Numbered from the stretch's first letter, positions 9,046-18,502 are shown. The stretch is DNA of 64,000 nucleotides from Jannaschia sp. Os4 (GCF_016820245.1 NZ_JAFCAR010000003.1:736197-800196); one strand, 5' to 3'. Notes: generated from the letters alone by a model not told the origin. Translations and numbers: made by a program.

Positions 9046-10104
9046 TCACCGACCTATCCCCCCAGACTCGATCAGCCCGCCGATGAGCCGGATCGCAGAA
9101 GGGGATGCGGCGAAGGTCGAATGGTTGTTCCCGCCCTCGCCATGGTCGGTAAGGTCGATCACGGTGATCCCTTGGGCGCGGAGGCGTCCAACGTCGTCGG
9201 TCGAGCCGAGCCGCTCGGTCTGTCGCGTCAGGAAGGCCGAGAGGCCGAGCGCACGATCGGCTTGGCTGACGGTCAGGACGAACCGGTCGGGTCGGGGCCC
9301 GACCCGGTCCAACTCGGACCGAAACAGCTCGATCCCGATGTCGGGCGATACGAGAACGATCCCGTTGAGCCGCAGGGCGATGCCCGGGCGCGCCGCCGAC
9401 ATCCGCGCCAGTGTCTCCATCGACAGGAAGGCCCCCATGGAGTGCCCGACGAGCGTGACGCGGCCGGGTACGCGGTCGATCAGATAGAGCAGGAGCGCTT
9501 CGAGATCGGTCCGCGCCGCGAGCGCAGCATCGCGATCGGCCACGTATCCGGTCGCGCGTGCGACGGAGGGCCAATGGAAGGTGATCTGCGGCCCGCCACC
9601 CGCACCGGCATCGACGTAGTCATGGGCGATCTGGGCGTGACGGAAGACGGACTCGGCGGCCGTGTTGTTGTAGCCGTGGACGAAGACATGGACCTCCTCG
9701 CCCGGTCCGAGGGAGGCGATGGCGGCATCGGCCAAGGCGTCTGCCGAGCCGAGATCGCGCGCCGCAGCGATCGTGAAGCTGCGGTTCGGGTCACCGCCGG
9801 GGGCATGTTCGATCCGACCGGGACGATGGTTCGGTGGGATCGAGACGTCCACCAGCGCGGCGCTCAACCCATGTCCTCCCGAGGTCCGCAATCCGGCGAT
9901 CGCGCGATCGGCGGCAAGGAGGTGGATGCGCTGCATGACGGGAGTGACATCGTTCGATGATGCGGAGATCGGTGCGACGAAGTGCATTCGGCCGCCGCAA
10001 GCCGTCACCGACGTTGCGAGGCCGCCGAGGAGGACGGCCCGGCGGGCCGGTCGGAGCTGACCGGGTCCGAACGTGACGGACCGGTGCCGTATCCGCGTCG
10101 CCAT
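9046..10104 (-). CDS. Alpha/beta hydrolase (DUF900-like), exported
   Basis: A 352-residue predicted serine hydrolase. The N-terminus has arginines and a hydrophobic stretch (ARRAVLLGGLATSVTACGG) that reads as a Tat or lipoprotein signal. The fold signatures are HVFVHGYNN for the oxyanion strand, LVGHSMGAF with the nucleophilic serine, and a late DLTDHGEGGNNHS that supplies the histidine. These match the DUF900 group of esterase-like proteins. Its ATG overlaps the stop of the mscS-like gene (TGATG at 10102-10106), so it ends the long operon that begins at 21686. A GTG directly ahead (10107) is an alternative start. The substrate is unknown; esters or lipids are likely from the family. Confidence 0.83.
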   Translation of the reverse strand: MATRIRHRSVTFGPGQLRPARRAVLLGGLATSVTACGGRMHFVAPISASSNDVTPVMQRIHLLAADRAIAGLRTSGGHGLSAALVDVSIPPNHRPGRIEHAPGGDPNRSFTIAAARDLGSADALADAAIASLGPGEEVHVFVHGYNNTAAESVFRHAQIAHDYVDAGAGGGPQITFHWPSVARATGYVADRDAALAARTDLEALLLYLIDRVPGRVTLVGHSMGAFLSMETLARMSAARPGIALRLNGIVLVSPDIGIELFRSELDRVGPRPDRFVLTVSQADRALGLSAFLTRQTERLGSTDDVGRLRAQGITVIDLTDHGEGGNNHSTFAASPSAIRLIGGLIESGGIGR

Positions 10105-11795
10105 CACGCCGCCTCCTCGACGGGACGGTCGTCGGCCGTCCGGAGGCGTCCGTCGAGGTGGAGGTTCTGGGTCGGGAACGCGAACTCCGCCCCCGCTCCT
10201 TCGACGGCGTCCACGATCCGAAGGAACAGCTCCTCCTGGATCGCGAGATAGGCGTTCCAGTCCTCCGCCTGGACATAGGCGAAGAGTTCGACGTCCTTGC
10301 TATGTGCGCCGAGCGCGGTGAGCCGGACGCGCGCCGGATCGGGCAGGACGTCCGGATCATCATGCAGGATCGTGCGAAGCGCGGAGAGGACCATCCGCAG
10401 GGTTCGGCCGTCGGTGTCGTAGGTGAGATTGATCGTATGGTGGAAGAGGAACTGGTCCCGGTGGGTGAAGTCCTCGAGATGGAGGTTCGAGAACTCTCCG
10501 TTGGGCACGGTGACCACGGTCCGGCCCAGCGTCCGAATGCGCGTGGAGCGGATGCCGATGGCCTCGACGGTTCCGAGGGTCGGTCCGAAGCGACAGAATT
10601 CGCCCACCCGGACCGGGCGGTCGGCGATCAGCGTCACCGAGCCGATGAGGTTCTCCATGAGCTTCTGCGCGCCGAGGGCGAGGGCGAGGCCGCCTACGCC
10701 CAACGCCGCGAGCCCCGCGGTGATGTCGATGCCGAGCGCGCGCAGGGCGATGGCCGCGAAAATCGCCACGAGCAGGGCCTTCACGACCCGCGAGAAGAAG
10801 GTGACGGCGGAGAAGGCCGTGACCTGGCCACGTCGGGACATGCCGTCCAGAAGCGCGCCTGCCCCTGCATCGACCGCGCGCCAGAGGATCCACGCCACCG
10901 ATAGCCAGAGCGCGAGGCCCGCGAGCCAATCGAGCTGGGCGCGGGCGACGACGGAGACGCCGAGGAAGCGTGCCCCGGCCGTGAAGATCAGCACGGCCAG
11001 AAGGAGACGAAGCGGCGCGCTTGACAGGGCGACGAAGCGTCCGAGACGACCGTCGCCGCCGGTGGTGTAGCGTCCGACGATCCCCCGGAAGGCCACGAGC
11101 AGCCACGCTGCCCCGTAGGCGAAGGCAGCATATCCCAAGAGGACGAGCCAGTCCCGCGTCGGTGCGCCGAACAGCGTCGGGCCTTCTGGGAAATCGGCGA
11201 TCCAGTCCCCCAGTGAGCTGTCGATGAGATCGCGCGTGTCGAGCGCGAGCATCGCCGCGATGCTCTCGTCCGAGATCCGCCAGACCTCCGTTTCGCCGCC
11301 TTCGGGCGTGAGCCCTCGCGCCGCGAGCATGGGCACGTCTTCCCCGTCGGGGGCCGCGAGGCTCCCGATGCGTTCGAGGTTCGGCGCGAGCCCGTCGTCG
11401 AGACGTCCACTTGCGGCCATGCTCAATTCGGAGGTCGCCGTGAGATGCCCGGCCACGTCCAAGGCCGCCTGGACGCGCCGCAGCTGCAAGACGTTGAGAC
11501 CCTCAACCCCTTCGGGCGCGGCGACGTATGGCTCGGACCTGCTCGGATCGCCTGCCGCAAGCGCGCCGAGGAAGCCCTCGACGAGACCGCGCGGCGTCTC
11601 CCTGCCGTGCGGGTCGATCGGGGCCTGCACAGCCTCCTCGCCTGCCGCGCCAGGCAATCCCGGGATCTGCGTCGAGACCGGCGTCGTAATCAACGCGGGA
11701 GCGAGGATCATGAGCAGCGTCGCGACCCTCCAAAAGGTCTTGCGGACCGCGGAGCTCGAGTGCCCCGATCGCCGGTGGAGGATGGATGGTCTCAT
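10104..11795 (-). CDS. MscS-family mechanosensitive ion channel with long N-terminal domain
   Basis: A 563-residue protein. The start is the ATG at 11795, with GAGGAA upstream. A signal-like segment is followed by about 190 periplasmic residues, then several membrane helices. The pore-lining helix reads GLAALGVGGLALALGAQKLMEN and the beta domain follows with GSVTLIADRPVRVGEFC and VPNGEFSNLHLEDFT. These are the classical MscS markers. Members of this size (YnaI/YbdG-like) open on osmotic downshift or act in envelope stress. It lies 81 bases downstream of the phosphatase-SnoaL gene and overlaps the hydrolase gene, so it belongs to the same run of genes. Confidence 0.92.
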   Translation of the reverse strand: MRPSILHRRSGHSSSAVRKTFWRVATLLMILAPALITTPVSTQIPGLPGAAGEEAVQAPIDPHGRETPRGLVEGFLGALAAGDPSRSEPYVAAPEGVEGLNVLQLRRVQAALDVAGHLTATSELSMAASGRLDDGLAPNLERIGSLAAPDGEDVPMLAARGLTPEGGETEVWRISDESIAAMLALDTRDLIDSSLGDWIADFPEGPTLFGAPTRDWLVLLGYAAFAYGAAWLLVAFRGIVGRYTTGGDGRLGRFVALSSAPLRLLLAVLIFTAGARFLGVSVVARAQLDWLAGLALWLSVAWILWRAVDAGAGALLDGMSRRGQVTAFSAVTFFSRVVKALLVAIFAAIALRALGIDITAGLAALGVGGLALALGAQKLMENLIGSVTLIADRPVRVGEFCRFGPTLGTVEAIGIRSTRIRTLGRTVVTVPNGEFSNLHLEDFTHRDQFLFHHTINLTYDTDGRTLRMVLSALRTILHDDPDVLPDPARVRLTALGAHSKDVELFAYVQAEDWNAYLAIQEELFLRIVDAVEGAGAEFAFPTQNLHLDGRLRTADDRPVEEAA

Positions 11796-11876
11796 GCCGG
11801 TTCCTCGGTAAGGTTCGATGCGGCCCGGCCCGACCTCGCAGACCTCGGCGGGCATCTTCGACGTCTGCGTGCCGGC

Positions 11877-13019
11877 TCAATCTCGGATGAGGGACATCAA
11901 GGTGGTCCAGTCGACCATCTGCCAACTCTCGGCGATGGCGCCGTCCTCGATCCGGTGCAGCGCGATGCCCCCGAACGCGACGTCGCGCCCCGTCGCGGGC
12001 ACGCCGAAGAGGTCGCCCGTATGGCGTCCGGTCACGGTCCCCCTCACGGTGATCGTGTCGTCGGACATCTGGAGGTCGTCGATCGAGAAGTCGGCGTCCG
12101 AGAGCCCTGCGGTGATCCGCGCGATCTCGTCCAGGAATCCGCTCGTGTCTCCGTCCGGGACGGATGGTGAGGGACCGCGATCGACCCACTCGGGTGAGAG
12201 GATGCCACGCAGCGTATCGGCGTCCCCCTCGACGAGGGCGGCGTAGTAGCGCTCGACCATGTCGGTCGCGCGATCGCGCTCCAGGAGGGGCGAGGCCAGC
12301 GCGTCGGCGAAGTGGCCCACGTCGGGCTGGGCCGACTTCAAGCGAACGTAGCCGAGCACGTAGTTGTCGCGCTTAGGGTCGAGGACGAGGAATTCGCCTT
12401 CGAAGACCCTGAACTGCGTCAACTCCTCGATGTTGGTGTAATGGCTCACGACGAGCAGAGGGCCTGGCCTGGTCGCGCTACCCTCCCAGCCCGAGACGAG
12501 TGCGCGGAGCGGCGACACGTCCGTCGAGCCGCGCAGTGACAGGAGCAGGTTCAGCCCGGGCTCCGTGCGGTGGGGGATCGCCTCGGGCAGGGATGCATCG
12601 ATCCGTTCCATCCCCTCGAGCAGGGCCGAGAGCGTCTGCTGGTTGCGGCACCACTGGCTGACGACGATCTCGGCGGGCAGGATGTCGTTGACGGCCATCA
12701 GCGCGCCGAGGTCGCGCATGTTGCGCGTGCCGTCGGGGCTGAGGATCCGCTGATTGGCGCAGTCGTCGGGCGCCACGCCCTTCTCGTCGAGCTTGGACCA
12801 GTCCGTCGGCCCATGCCGCATGAGGAAGACCACGTCGTCGCGCATGAACATCTCTTCGAGCTGCTGGTAGGGCTCGAAGCGGAGCGCGTCGTCGACCTCG
12901 ACCGGCCCGCCCGCCTCGACGGTCATCTCCCCCATGTGGGTCGAGATCTGGCGCACCTCCTGCGCTGGCGCGGCCGTGGCCAGCAACGTGGCGGCGATCA
13001 TCGTGGGAAGACGTGTCAT
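11877..13019 (-). CDS. Secreted histidine phosphatase fused to a SnoaL-like domain (copy 1)
   Basis: A 380-residue exported protein with a signal peptide ending APAQ near residue 20. The N-terminal two thirds is a histidine-phosphatase-like fold: FLMRHGPTDW with the catalytic histidine at 69, an LSPDGTRNMRDLG segment, QWCRNQQT, and LLVVSHYTNIEE for the second histidine. From about residue 250 a SnoaL/NTF2-like domain follows (ATDMVERYYAALVEGDADTLRG, then GVPATGRDVAFGGIALHRIEDG). That is the ester-cyclase type of pattern. The gene starts 12 bases after the EF-hand gene. A close paralogue with the same two domains sits at 41805. The activity is untested; the second domain could bind a hydrophobic ligand. 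Confidence 0.85.
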   Translation of the reverse strand: MTRLPTMIAATLLATAAPAQEVRQISTHMGEMTVEAGGPVEVDDALRFEPYQQLEEMFMRDDVVFLMRHGPTDWSKLDEKGVAPDDCANQRILSPDGTRNMRDLGALMAVNDILPAEIVVSQWCRNQQTLSALLEGMERIDASLPEAIPHRTEPGLNLLLSLRGSTDVSPLRALVSGWEGSATRPGPLLVVSHYTNIEELTQFRVFEGEFLVLDPKRDNYVLGYVRLKSAQPDVGHFADALASPLLERDRATDMVERYYAALVEGDADTLRGILSPEWVDRGPSPSVPDGDTSGFLDEIARITAGLSDADFSIDDLQMSDDTITVRGTVTGRHTGDLFGVPATGRDVAFGGIALHRIEDGAIAESWQMVDWTTLMSLIRD

Positions 13020-13031
13020 CGTACCCTCCAG

Positions 13032-13511
13032 TCAGCGGACGAGCGCGTTGCGCATCGCGATGTTGAAGATGAAGCCAGAGAGGTACTCCTCCCGGCTCAG
13101 CGTCCCGTCGCCGTCGCGGTCGGCGTAGCGGGCGGAATGGGCGGCAGCGGCGACATGCTCCGATGGAGTGACGCGTCCGTCGTCATCGCGGTCGAAGATG
13201 TCGAAGACCACGTTGACCGTCGCGCGGAACGCCTCGTCCCGCCCGCGGAATGCGGCGAGGTCCGCGAAGCCGTATTCCCAGCCGACCATCTCGTCGCGCG
13301 TCACGGCGCCGTCTCCGTCCGCGTCGATCGATGGGAAGACCGCTTTCGCCAACGCGTCGACCTCCGGATACGAAATCCTCCCATCCCCATCCGCATCGGC
13401 GGTTTCGGCCATGCGCTCGACCATGGCCCTCCCGTAATCAGGGGTGCCGTCGTAGCTCTCTTGCGCGGCGACGGGGGCGGCGAGCAGGATCAGGGCGATA
13501 AGGCGCATCAT
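13032..13511 (-). CDS. Secreted EF-hand calcium-binding protein
   Basis: A 159-residue protein with a signal peptide (about 16 residues ending PVAAQ). Four canonical EF-hand loops are present, at residues 39-50 (DADGDGRISYPE), 63-74, 107-118 and 131-142; each has acidic residues at positions 1, 3, 5 and a glutamate at 12, so all four should bind calcium. The start ATGATG overlaps the stop of the RND gene. It probably acts in the periplasm as a calcium buffer or sensor for a partner in this operon. No catalytic domain is attached. Confidence 0.9.
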   Translation of the reverse strand: MMRLIALILLAAPVAAQESYDGTPDYGRAMVERMAETADADGDGRISYPEVDALAKAVFPSIDADGDGAVTRDEMVGWEYGFADLAAFRGRDEAFRATVNVVFDIFDRDDDGRVTPSEHVAAAAHSARYADRDGDGTLSREEYLSGFIFNIAMRNALVR

Positions 13512-16500
13512 GCCGGGGCTCCTTCCGGTTCAGGCGTGGAGTCGGCGCGGACGTCGCGGGCGAAGAGCGCCGCGTAGAGCAACGGGACGACCCCTAGGGT
13601 GAGCGCCGTGCCGACGAAGAGGCCGGCGGCCATCACGGCCGCCATGCCGTAGAAGAGCGGGTCGTTCGACAGGATCAGAGGCAGGAGTCCCAGCACCGTC
13701 GTGAGCGTGGTCATGACGATGGGGCGCAGGCGGCGGGCCGCCGCGTCGATGATCGCGTCATGGCCCGATTTTCCGTCGGCCCGCTCGATGTCGATCCGGT
13801 CGATCAGGACGATCGCGTTGTTGAGGATGATCCCCGCCAGGGACAGCATGCCAAGTATCGGCATGAACCCGAAGTTGGCCCCGAAGAGACGCAGACCGAG
13901 GGCCACGCCTGTGACGATCAGCGGAACGGTCGCGAGGATGACGAGCGGCCGGCGAAACGAGTTGAACTGCGCCACCAGCAGCACGACCATGATCCCGAAG
14001 CAAAGCGGCATGTTCACGAGGAGCGACGCGCGCCCTTCCGCGGATTGCGTGATAATCCCGTCGAACTCGATGGAGTGGTTCGGCGGAAGCTCGGCGCGCA
14101 GCTCGTCGAGCGCGCCCTCGATCTGCGGCGCCATGTCCTCGGCGGCGGCCTCGGTCGAACGGGCTTGGACCGTTACGGTCCGCATCAGGTTCTCCCGCTC
14201 GATCCGGGCATATCCGTTGGCGAGCCGCACGTCGGCCACCTGCGCGAGCGGAACGGCAGTGCCGTCCGCGCCGAAGACGGCGAGCGTTCGGATGCGGTCG
14301 AGATCGGTGCGCTCGGCCTCCGAGGCACGCGCGATCACCGGGATTACGTCGTCGCCCTCGCGGTACTCGGTGACGGCGCGGCCGGAGTAGAAGGACGACA
14401 TGGACCGGGCGACGTCGGCCGAGGTCACGCCTGCGCGCCGGGCCCGGTTCTGGTCCACCTCGACCACTAGGCGTTGGATGCGGTTCTCCCAGTCCTGGCG
14501 AATGTCGATGGCCCCCGGGATCTCGGCCAAGGCCATCTCGATCCGGCCGGCCATGGCGTAGAGGAGGTCGCGATCCGGTCCCTTGACTTGGACCTCGAGG
14601 ATCGAGCTGTCGGAGGGGCCGAGGAACATCGTCGTGACCCTGGCCTGGACGTCCGGCAGGGCCCGGGTCAGGTGGTCGCGCAGCTCCTCGACCGCCCGCC
14701 CGACGTTCTCGGGGGCATCCACGTTGGCGATCAGCACCGCGCGGTTCGGCGCGGGGTCGATTGGGGTGAGCGAGAGGACGAAGCGGGGACCGCCGTAGCC
14801 GACATAGGCGACCTGGTCCTCCAGCCAGTCGAAGCGGTCGGCCGTGAGGCTGGGAAGGAGGTCACGCACCTGCGCCTCGGTCGCGTCCGCGGTGACGCCC
14901 GCCGGAAGGTCGAGATAGGTGATGATCTGCGCGCGGTCCGACCCGGGAAAGAACCGGCTCGGCGCGGTCGCGACGCCTGCCGCGCCTCCAATGAAGCAGG
15001 CCACGACCACGAGGCCGGAGATCAGCCGGTGCGACAGGACCCAGCCGAGGAGGCGTCGGTAGCTCGCGATCAGCGGGTCGAACATGCGCTCGTTCCACGG
15101 CCTCTTGGCGTCCGGGTCCGGTGCCGTCGCGAAGCGGTGGCAGAGGATCGGGGTGACGGTCATCGCCACCAGCCAAGAAAGGCTCAGCGCGATCGCGATC
15201 ACGATGGAGATCGACCGGGTGTATTCGCCAGCCACGTGCTCCGCGAGCATGAGCGGCAGGAACACGAGGACCGTCGTGGCCGTCGACGAGAGGAGCGGGA
15301 GCGACAGTTCCTTGCCGACGCCGTCCAACGCGGCGTCGCGATCGTCGCCCTGCGCGAGACGGGTCTTGAAGTCCTCGGCGACCACGACCCCGCCATCCAC
15401 GAGAAGGCCGAGCGCGATCACCAGCGTGGCGAGGCTCATCCGCTCGAGCGGCAGGCCGAGGAAGCCCATGACCGCCAAGGTCGCCAACATCACGATCGGG
15501 ACGATCGCGCCCACGATGAAGCCGGTGCGGAAGCCGAGCAGCAGCACGACCACGGCCAGCACGATGCCGAGCGTCTGGAGGACGCTGATCGTGACGCCGT
15601 AGACCGCACGCTCGACGGGGACGGATTGGTCAGTGATCGCGTCCAGCGCCGTGCCGACGGGCAGGTCGGCGCGCAAGGCCTCCAGCCGCTCCTCGAGAAG
15701 GGGGATGAAGGCGAGGACGTTCTGGCCCTCCTGCATCGACACGGCGAGCACGATCGCGGGCTCCCCTTGGTAGAACGCGGCCTGCGGGATCGGATCGGCA
15801 TAGTCCCGGCGCACCTCGGCCACGTCGCGCAGCGCGATCGTGCCGCCATCCGGGGTGCGGATCAGCGCATCGCGCAGATCGTCCAAGGTCCGGAAATCGC
15901 CGGTGGGCTCGATCAGGAAGGCCTTGTCCCCGGTGTCGATCTCTCCGCCCGGGCGGATGACGTTCTGGGCGCGCAAAGCGCCGATGATCGCCTCCGTCGA
16001 GATGCCCAGCTCGGCCAGTTGCGTGTTGCGCGTCTCGACGTAGATGCGCTCGGGGCGAAGGCCGCTGACCTCGACCCTCTTGGCGCCGGGCACGGCGACC
16101 AGCATGTCGCGGACGTGGTCGGAGAGTTCCTCAAGCTCGGCCAGCGTGTAGTCCGGGCCTCGCAGGGCCACGGTCATGACCGCCACGTCGCCCACGTCGT
16201 CCGTCACCACGGGCGGCGTGGCGCCGTCGGGGAGATCCGGGGCCGCTCGTTCGACGAGAACCCGCAGATCGTCCCAGATCTGGTCCAGTTCGAAGAAGCG
16301 GTCGGCCACCTCGACGTGGATGATCGACAAGCCGTTGGTCGACGAGGACCGGATCTCCTCGACCTCCGGCATCGTGTTGATCGCCACTTCGAGGGGCTTC
16401 GTGACCAGTTGCTCCATCCGTTCGGGCGACAGGCCGGGATAGCGTGTCGTGACGATGGCCTCGCGGATCGTGATCGCGGGGTCCTCCTGCGCGGGCAGCG

Positions 16501-16588
16501 TCAGGTAGGAATAGGCGCCGAACGCCATCAGGATGGCGACGAGGAAGAAGACGAGGCGGGGATAGCGGGAGGCGGGGCGGGTCAGCAT
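13508..16588 (-). CDS. RND efflux transporter, permease subunit
   Basis: A 1026-residue inner-membrane pump of the AcrB/MdtB type. The start is placed at the ATG at 16588, five bases after the adaptor gene stops, because it yields the usual opening MLTRPASRYPRLVFFLVAIL; an upstream ATG at 16612 is possible but overlaps the adaptor gene. Twelve membrane helices and two large periplasmic loops are seen. Helix 4 has LLVDGGVVVAED, with one aspartate where AcrB has two, and helix 10 has GIILNNAIVLID, with asparagine where AcrB has the relay lysine. So it belongs to a branch with a different proton relay. The adaptor is encoded upstream; no outer-membrane factor is present. Confidence 0.92.
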   Translation of the reverse strand: MLTRPASRYPRLVFFLVAILMAFGAYSYLTLPAQEDPAITIREAIVTTRYPGLSPERMEQLVTKPLEVAINTMPEVEEIRSSSTNGLSIIHVEVADRFFELDQIWDDLRVLVERAAPDLPDGATPPVVTDDVGDVAVMTVALRGPDYTLAELEELSDHVRDMLVAVPGAKRVEVSGLRPERIYVETRNTQLAELGISTEAIIGALRAQNVIRPGGEIDTGDKAFLIEPTGDFRTLDDLRDALIRTPDGGTIALRDVAEVRRDYADPIPQAAFYQGEPAIVLAVSMQEGQNVLAFIPLLEERLEALRADLPVGTALDAITDQSVPVERAVYGVTISVLQTLGIVLAVVVLLLGFRTGFIVGAIVPIVMLATLAVMGFLGLPLERMSLATLVIALGLLVDGGVVVAEDFKTRLAQGDDRDAALDGVGKELSLPLLSSTATTVLVFLPLMLAEHVAGEYTRSISIVIAIALSLSWLVAMTVTPILCHRFATAPDPDAKRPWNERMFDPLIASYRRLLGWVLSHRLISGLVVVACFIGGAAGVATAPSRFFPGSDRAQIITYLDLPAGVTADATEAQVRDLLPSLTADRFDWLEDQVAYVGYGGPRFVLSLTPIDPAPNRAVLIANVDAPENVGRAVEELRDHLTRALPDVQARVTTMFLGPSDSSILEVQVKGPDRDLLYAMAGRIEMALAEIPGAIDIRQDWENRIQRLVVEVDQNRARRAGVTSADVARSMSSFYSGRAVTEYREGDDVIPVIARASEAERTDLDRIRTLAVFGADGTAVPLAQVADVRLANGYARIERENLMRTVTVQARSTEAAAEDMAPQIEGALDELRAELPPNHSIEFDGIITQSAEGRASLLVNMPLCFGIMVVLLVAQFNSFRRPLVILATVPLIVTGVALGLRLFGANFGFMPILGMLSLAGIILNNAIVLIDRIDIERADGKSGHDAIIDAAARRLRPIVMTTLTTVLGLLPLILSNDPLFYGMAAVMAAGLFVGTALTLGVVPLLYAALFARDVRADSTPEPEGAPA

Positions 16589-16592
16589 CGCG

Positions 16593-18116
16593 TCACCCGT
16601 CGTAGCGGGCATAGTCCCGCCCCAAGAGTTCGACGCGCTCCCCGTCCTCGAGGAAGGCGACTCCGCGGGTGACGATGACCGATCCGTCCAGACCGTCCCC
16701 GGCCACGAGCAGGTCGGATCCCTCGAAGGACAGGATTTCGATGGGGACTCTGCTCAGCCGCCCGGTCGCGTCGTCGTGGACGAAGACATGGGTCTCGTCG
16801 CCCTCGCCGGGCAGGACGGCGGTGGCAGGGATGCGGAGGCCCGCCCCGCCTTCGGCGTTGACGGAAAGCCGGACCTCCGCGCTCATCCCCGCGCGCAGCG
16901 CATCGGGGGCATCCTCGATTCGTAGCGTCACCGGAAAGAGGGACGAGCCGGATGCCCGGGCACCGATCTGATCGACGACGCCGGTGACGGGCCCGCGCAG
17001 GGCGGTGATCTCGACATCTTCGCGCGCGCCGATCTCCATCTGGCCGAGAAGGGTTTCGGGCACGTCGAACGAGATTTCGAACCCGTCCTCCTGGCCTTGG
17101 ATGTCGAAGACCGGCTCACCAGCGGTCACGATCTGCGAGGGTTCGACGCGCCGCTCGGCCACGCGCCCCGCATAGGGCGCGCGCAGCACGACGTCCTCCA
17201 GGCGATCCTCGGCCCGCTCGACCGCCGAGATCGCTACGTCGAGACGGGCACGGGCGGCGTCGCGGCGCAGGCGCTCGTTCTCGACGGCCGCCGCGGCTAC
17301 GACGTCGCGGTCGAAGAGGGTCGATTGGCGGACGAAGTCGGCCTCGGCTTCTGCCAGCGCGGCCTGGGCCTCGACGCGGTTCGCCTCGGCCTGATCGAGA
17401 GACTGGCGCAGCGCGGTGTCGTCGAGACGGGCGAGGACATCGCTATATTCGAAGCGGTCGCCGGTCGAGACCTCGACCTCGACGACGCGGCCCGATTCCT
17501 CGAAGGACAGCGGCGCGCGCCGAGCCGCTTCGACGGAGCCCGACAGGCGACGTTCGGCTTGGCCGTCCACCGCTTCGATCCGGGTCCAGACGACCGGGCG
17601 CGCGGGAGGTTCGACCGAGTCCGGTTCGGGGCGGGCGAGGGGAGCGGGAAGCTCGATCCGGTCCGTCTCGACGGCGACCTGTTGGATGACGGAATAGGCC
17701 GTCGCCATCCGGACGCGATCCAACTGGCTCATCGCGCCGGGGATCGGTCCCGCGAAGAGCAACGTGACGGACGTGAGGGCCAGAACGAGGCCTTGGCCGA
17801 CGCCGAGCGCACCGCCGGCCAAGCGCGAGACCCACCCCTTCGCTGGGGAGACGCCGCGCTCGACCGCGCTCCGTCCGATCCGGCTGAGGAGGAACGCGCC
17901 GAAGACCAAGAGGCCGAGCGCGATCAAGGGCCATGGCGCGGGCGGATCGAGTGGTGCGAGACGCGGACCGAAGACGAGCACAAACGCGGCCACGCCCGCC
18001 GTCGCGACGAGAGCGACCAAGCTCCGGATCGCGCCACGGGACAGCCCGAGCAGCGCGAGCGTCGCGATGCCGCCCAAGAGGACGGCATCGACGGGGGTGA
18101 GGTCCGACGGGCTCAT
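16593..18116 (-). CDS. CvpA-like membrane domain fused to RND periplasmic adaptor (MFP)
   Basis: A 507-residue protein reading through without a stop. Residues about 8-125 hold four hydrophobic helices with a CvpA-like pattern (AVLLGGIATLALLGLSRGAI at the start; GWVSRLAGGALGVGQGLVLA at helix 4). From about 175 it is a membrane-fusion protein: a beta-barrel/lipoyl start (VWTRIEAVDGQAERRLSG, then GRVVEVEVSTGDRFEYSDVL), a coiled-coil hairpin near 233-290, and a barrel ending RIPATAVLP. Adaptors normally have one N-terminal helix or a lipid anchor, so the CvpA-type anchor is unusual. Its ATG overlaps the DoxX stop (ATGA). It should bridge the RND pump to an outer-membrane channel. Confidence 0.87.
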   Translation of the reverse strand: MSPSDLTPVDAVLLGGIATLALLGLSRGAIRSLVALVATAGVAAFVLVFGPRLAPLDPPAPWPLIALGLLVFGAFLLSRIGRSAVERGVSPAKGWVSRLAGGALGVGQGLVLALTSVTLLFAGPIPGAMSQLDRVRMATAYSVIQQVAVETDRIELPAPLARPEPDSVEPPARPVVWTRIEAVDGQAERRLSGSVEAARRAPLSFEESGRVVEVEVSTGDRFEYSDVLARLDDTALRQSLDQAEANRVEAQAALAEAEADFVRQSTLFDRDVVAAAAVENERLRRDAARARLDVAISAVERAEDRLEDVVLRAPYAGRVAERRVEPSQIVTAGEPVFDIQGQEDGFEISFDVPETLLGQMEIGAREDVEITALRGPVTGVVDQIGARASGSSLFPVTLRIEDAPDALRAGMSAEVRLSVNAEGGAGLRIPATAVLPGEGDETHVFVHDDATGRLSRVPIEILSFEGSDLLVAGDGLDGSVIVTRGVAFLEDGERVELLGRDYARYDG

Positions 18117-18502
18117 GCGGACGGGCCTCGGGGGCGGCGCGCCCACCAGACCGTCCCCGTGACGAGAAGGAGGACGAGTGCCGGAACGAACGACCCGCCG
18201 ATTAGGGCGACATGCGTGTAGATCGCCCCGACCATCACGGTCGCGAGCAGCGCGCCGCCGATCCAGGCCGTGGCGGGGATCAGCAGAAGGATCGCGCCCC
18301 CGACCTCGAGCAGGCCGGTGAGGTAACGGAACCACTGTCCCATGCCGATCTGGTCGAACAGGGCCACCATGCTCTCGGCACCGATCAGCTTTGAACCACC
18401 GGCGGCGAGGAAGGCGAGGGCCGCGAGGACTTGGAACGCCCAGAGGGTAAGGTTCTGCCATTTGGACGTCGCGGGCCGGGCGGCGGGTTCGAAGGTGGTC
18501 AT
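18113..18502 (-). CDS. DoxX family membrane protein
   Basis: A 129-residue protein with four predicted membrane helices, read from the ATG at 18502. The opening FQVLAALAFLAAGGSKLIGA and the following LTGLLEVGGAILLLIP fit the DoxX/DoxD-like pattern of small quinone- or thiosulfate-associated membrane proteins. DoxX homologues elsewhere are linked with thiol and oxidative-stress control. It is located 22 bases after the flavoprotein gene and overlaps the adaptor gene. A role in thiol redox balance fits its neighbours but is not shown by the sequence. Confidence 0.85.
   Translation of the reverse strand: MTTFEPAARPATSKWQNLTLWAFQVLAALAFLAAGGSKLIGAESMVALFDQIGMGQWFRYLTGLLEVGGAILLLIPATAWIGGALLATVMVGAIYTHVALIGGSFVPALVLLLVTGTVWWARRPRGPSA

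Noticed and set aside
14474..16672. Very long open frame on the plus strand opposite the RND pump
   Set aside because: It is charged and repetitive (D/R/H-rich), has no family resemblance and mirrors a well-conserved gene; G+C-rich antisense frames stay open by chance.
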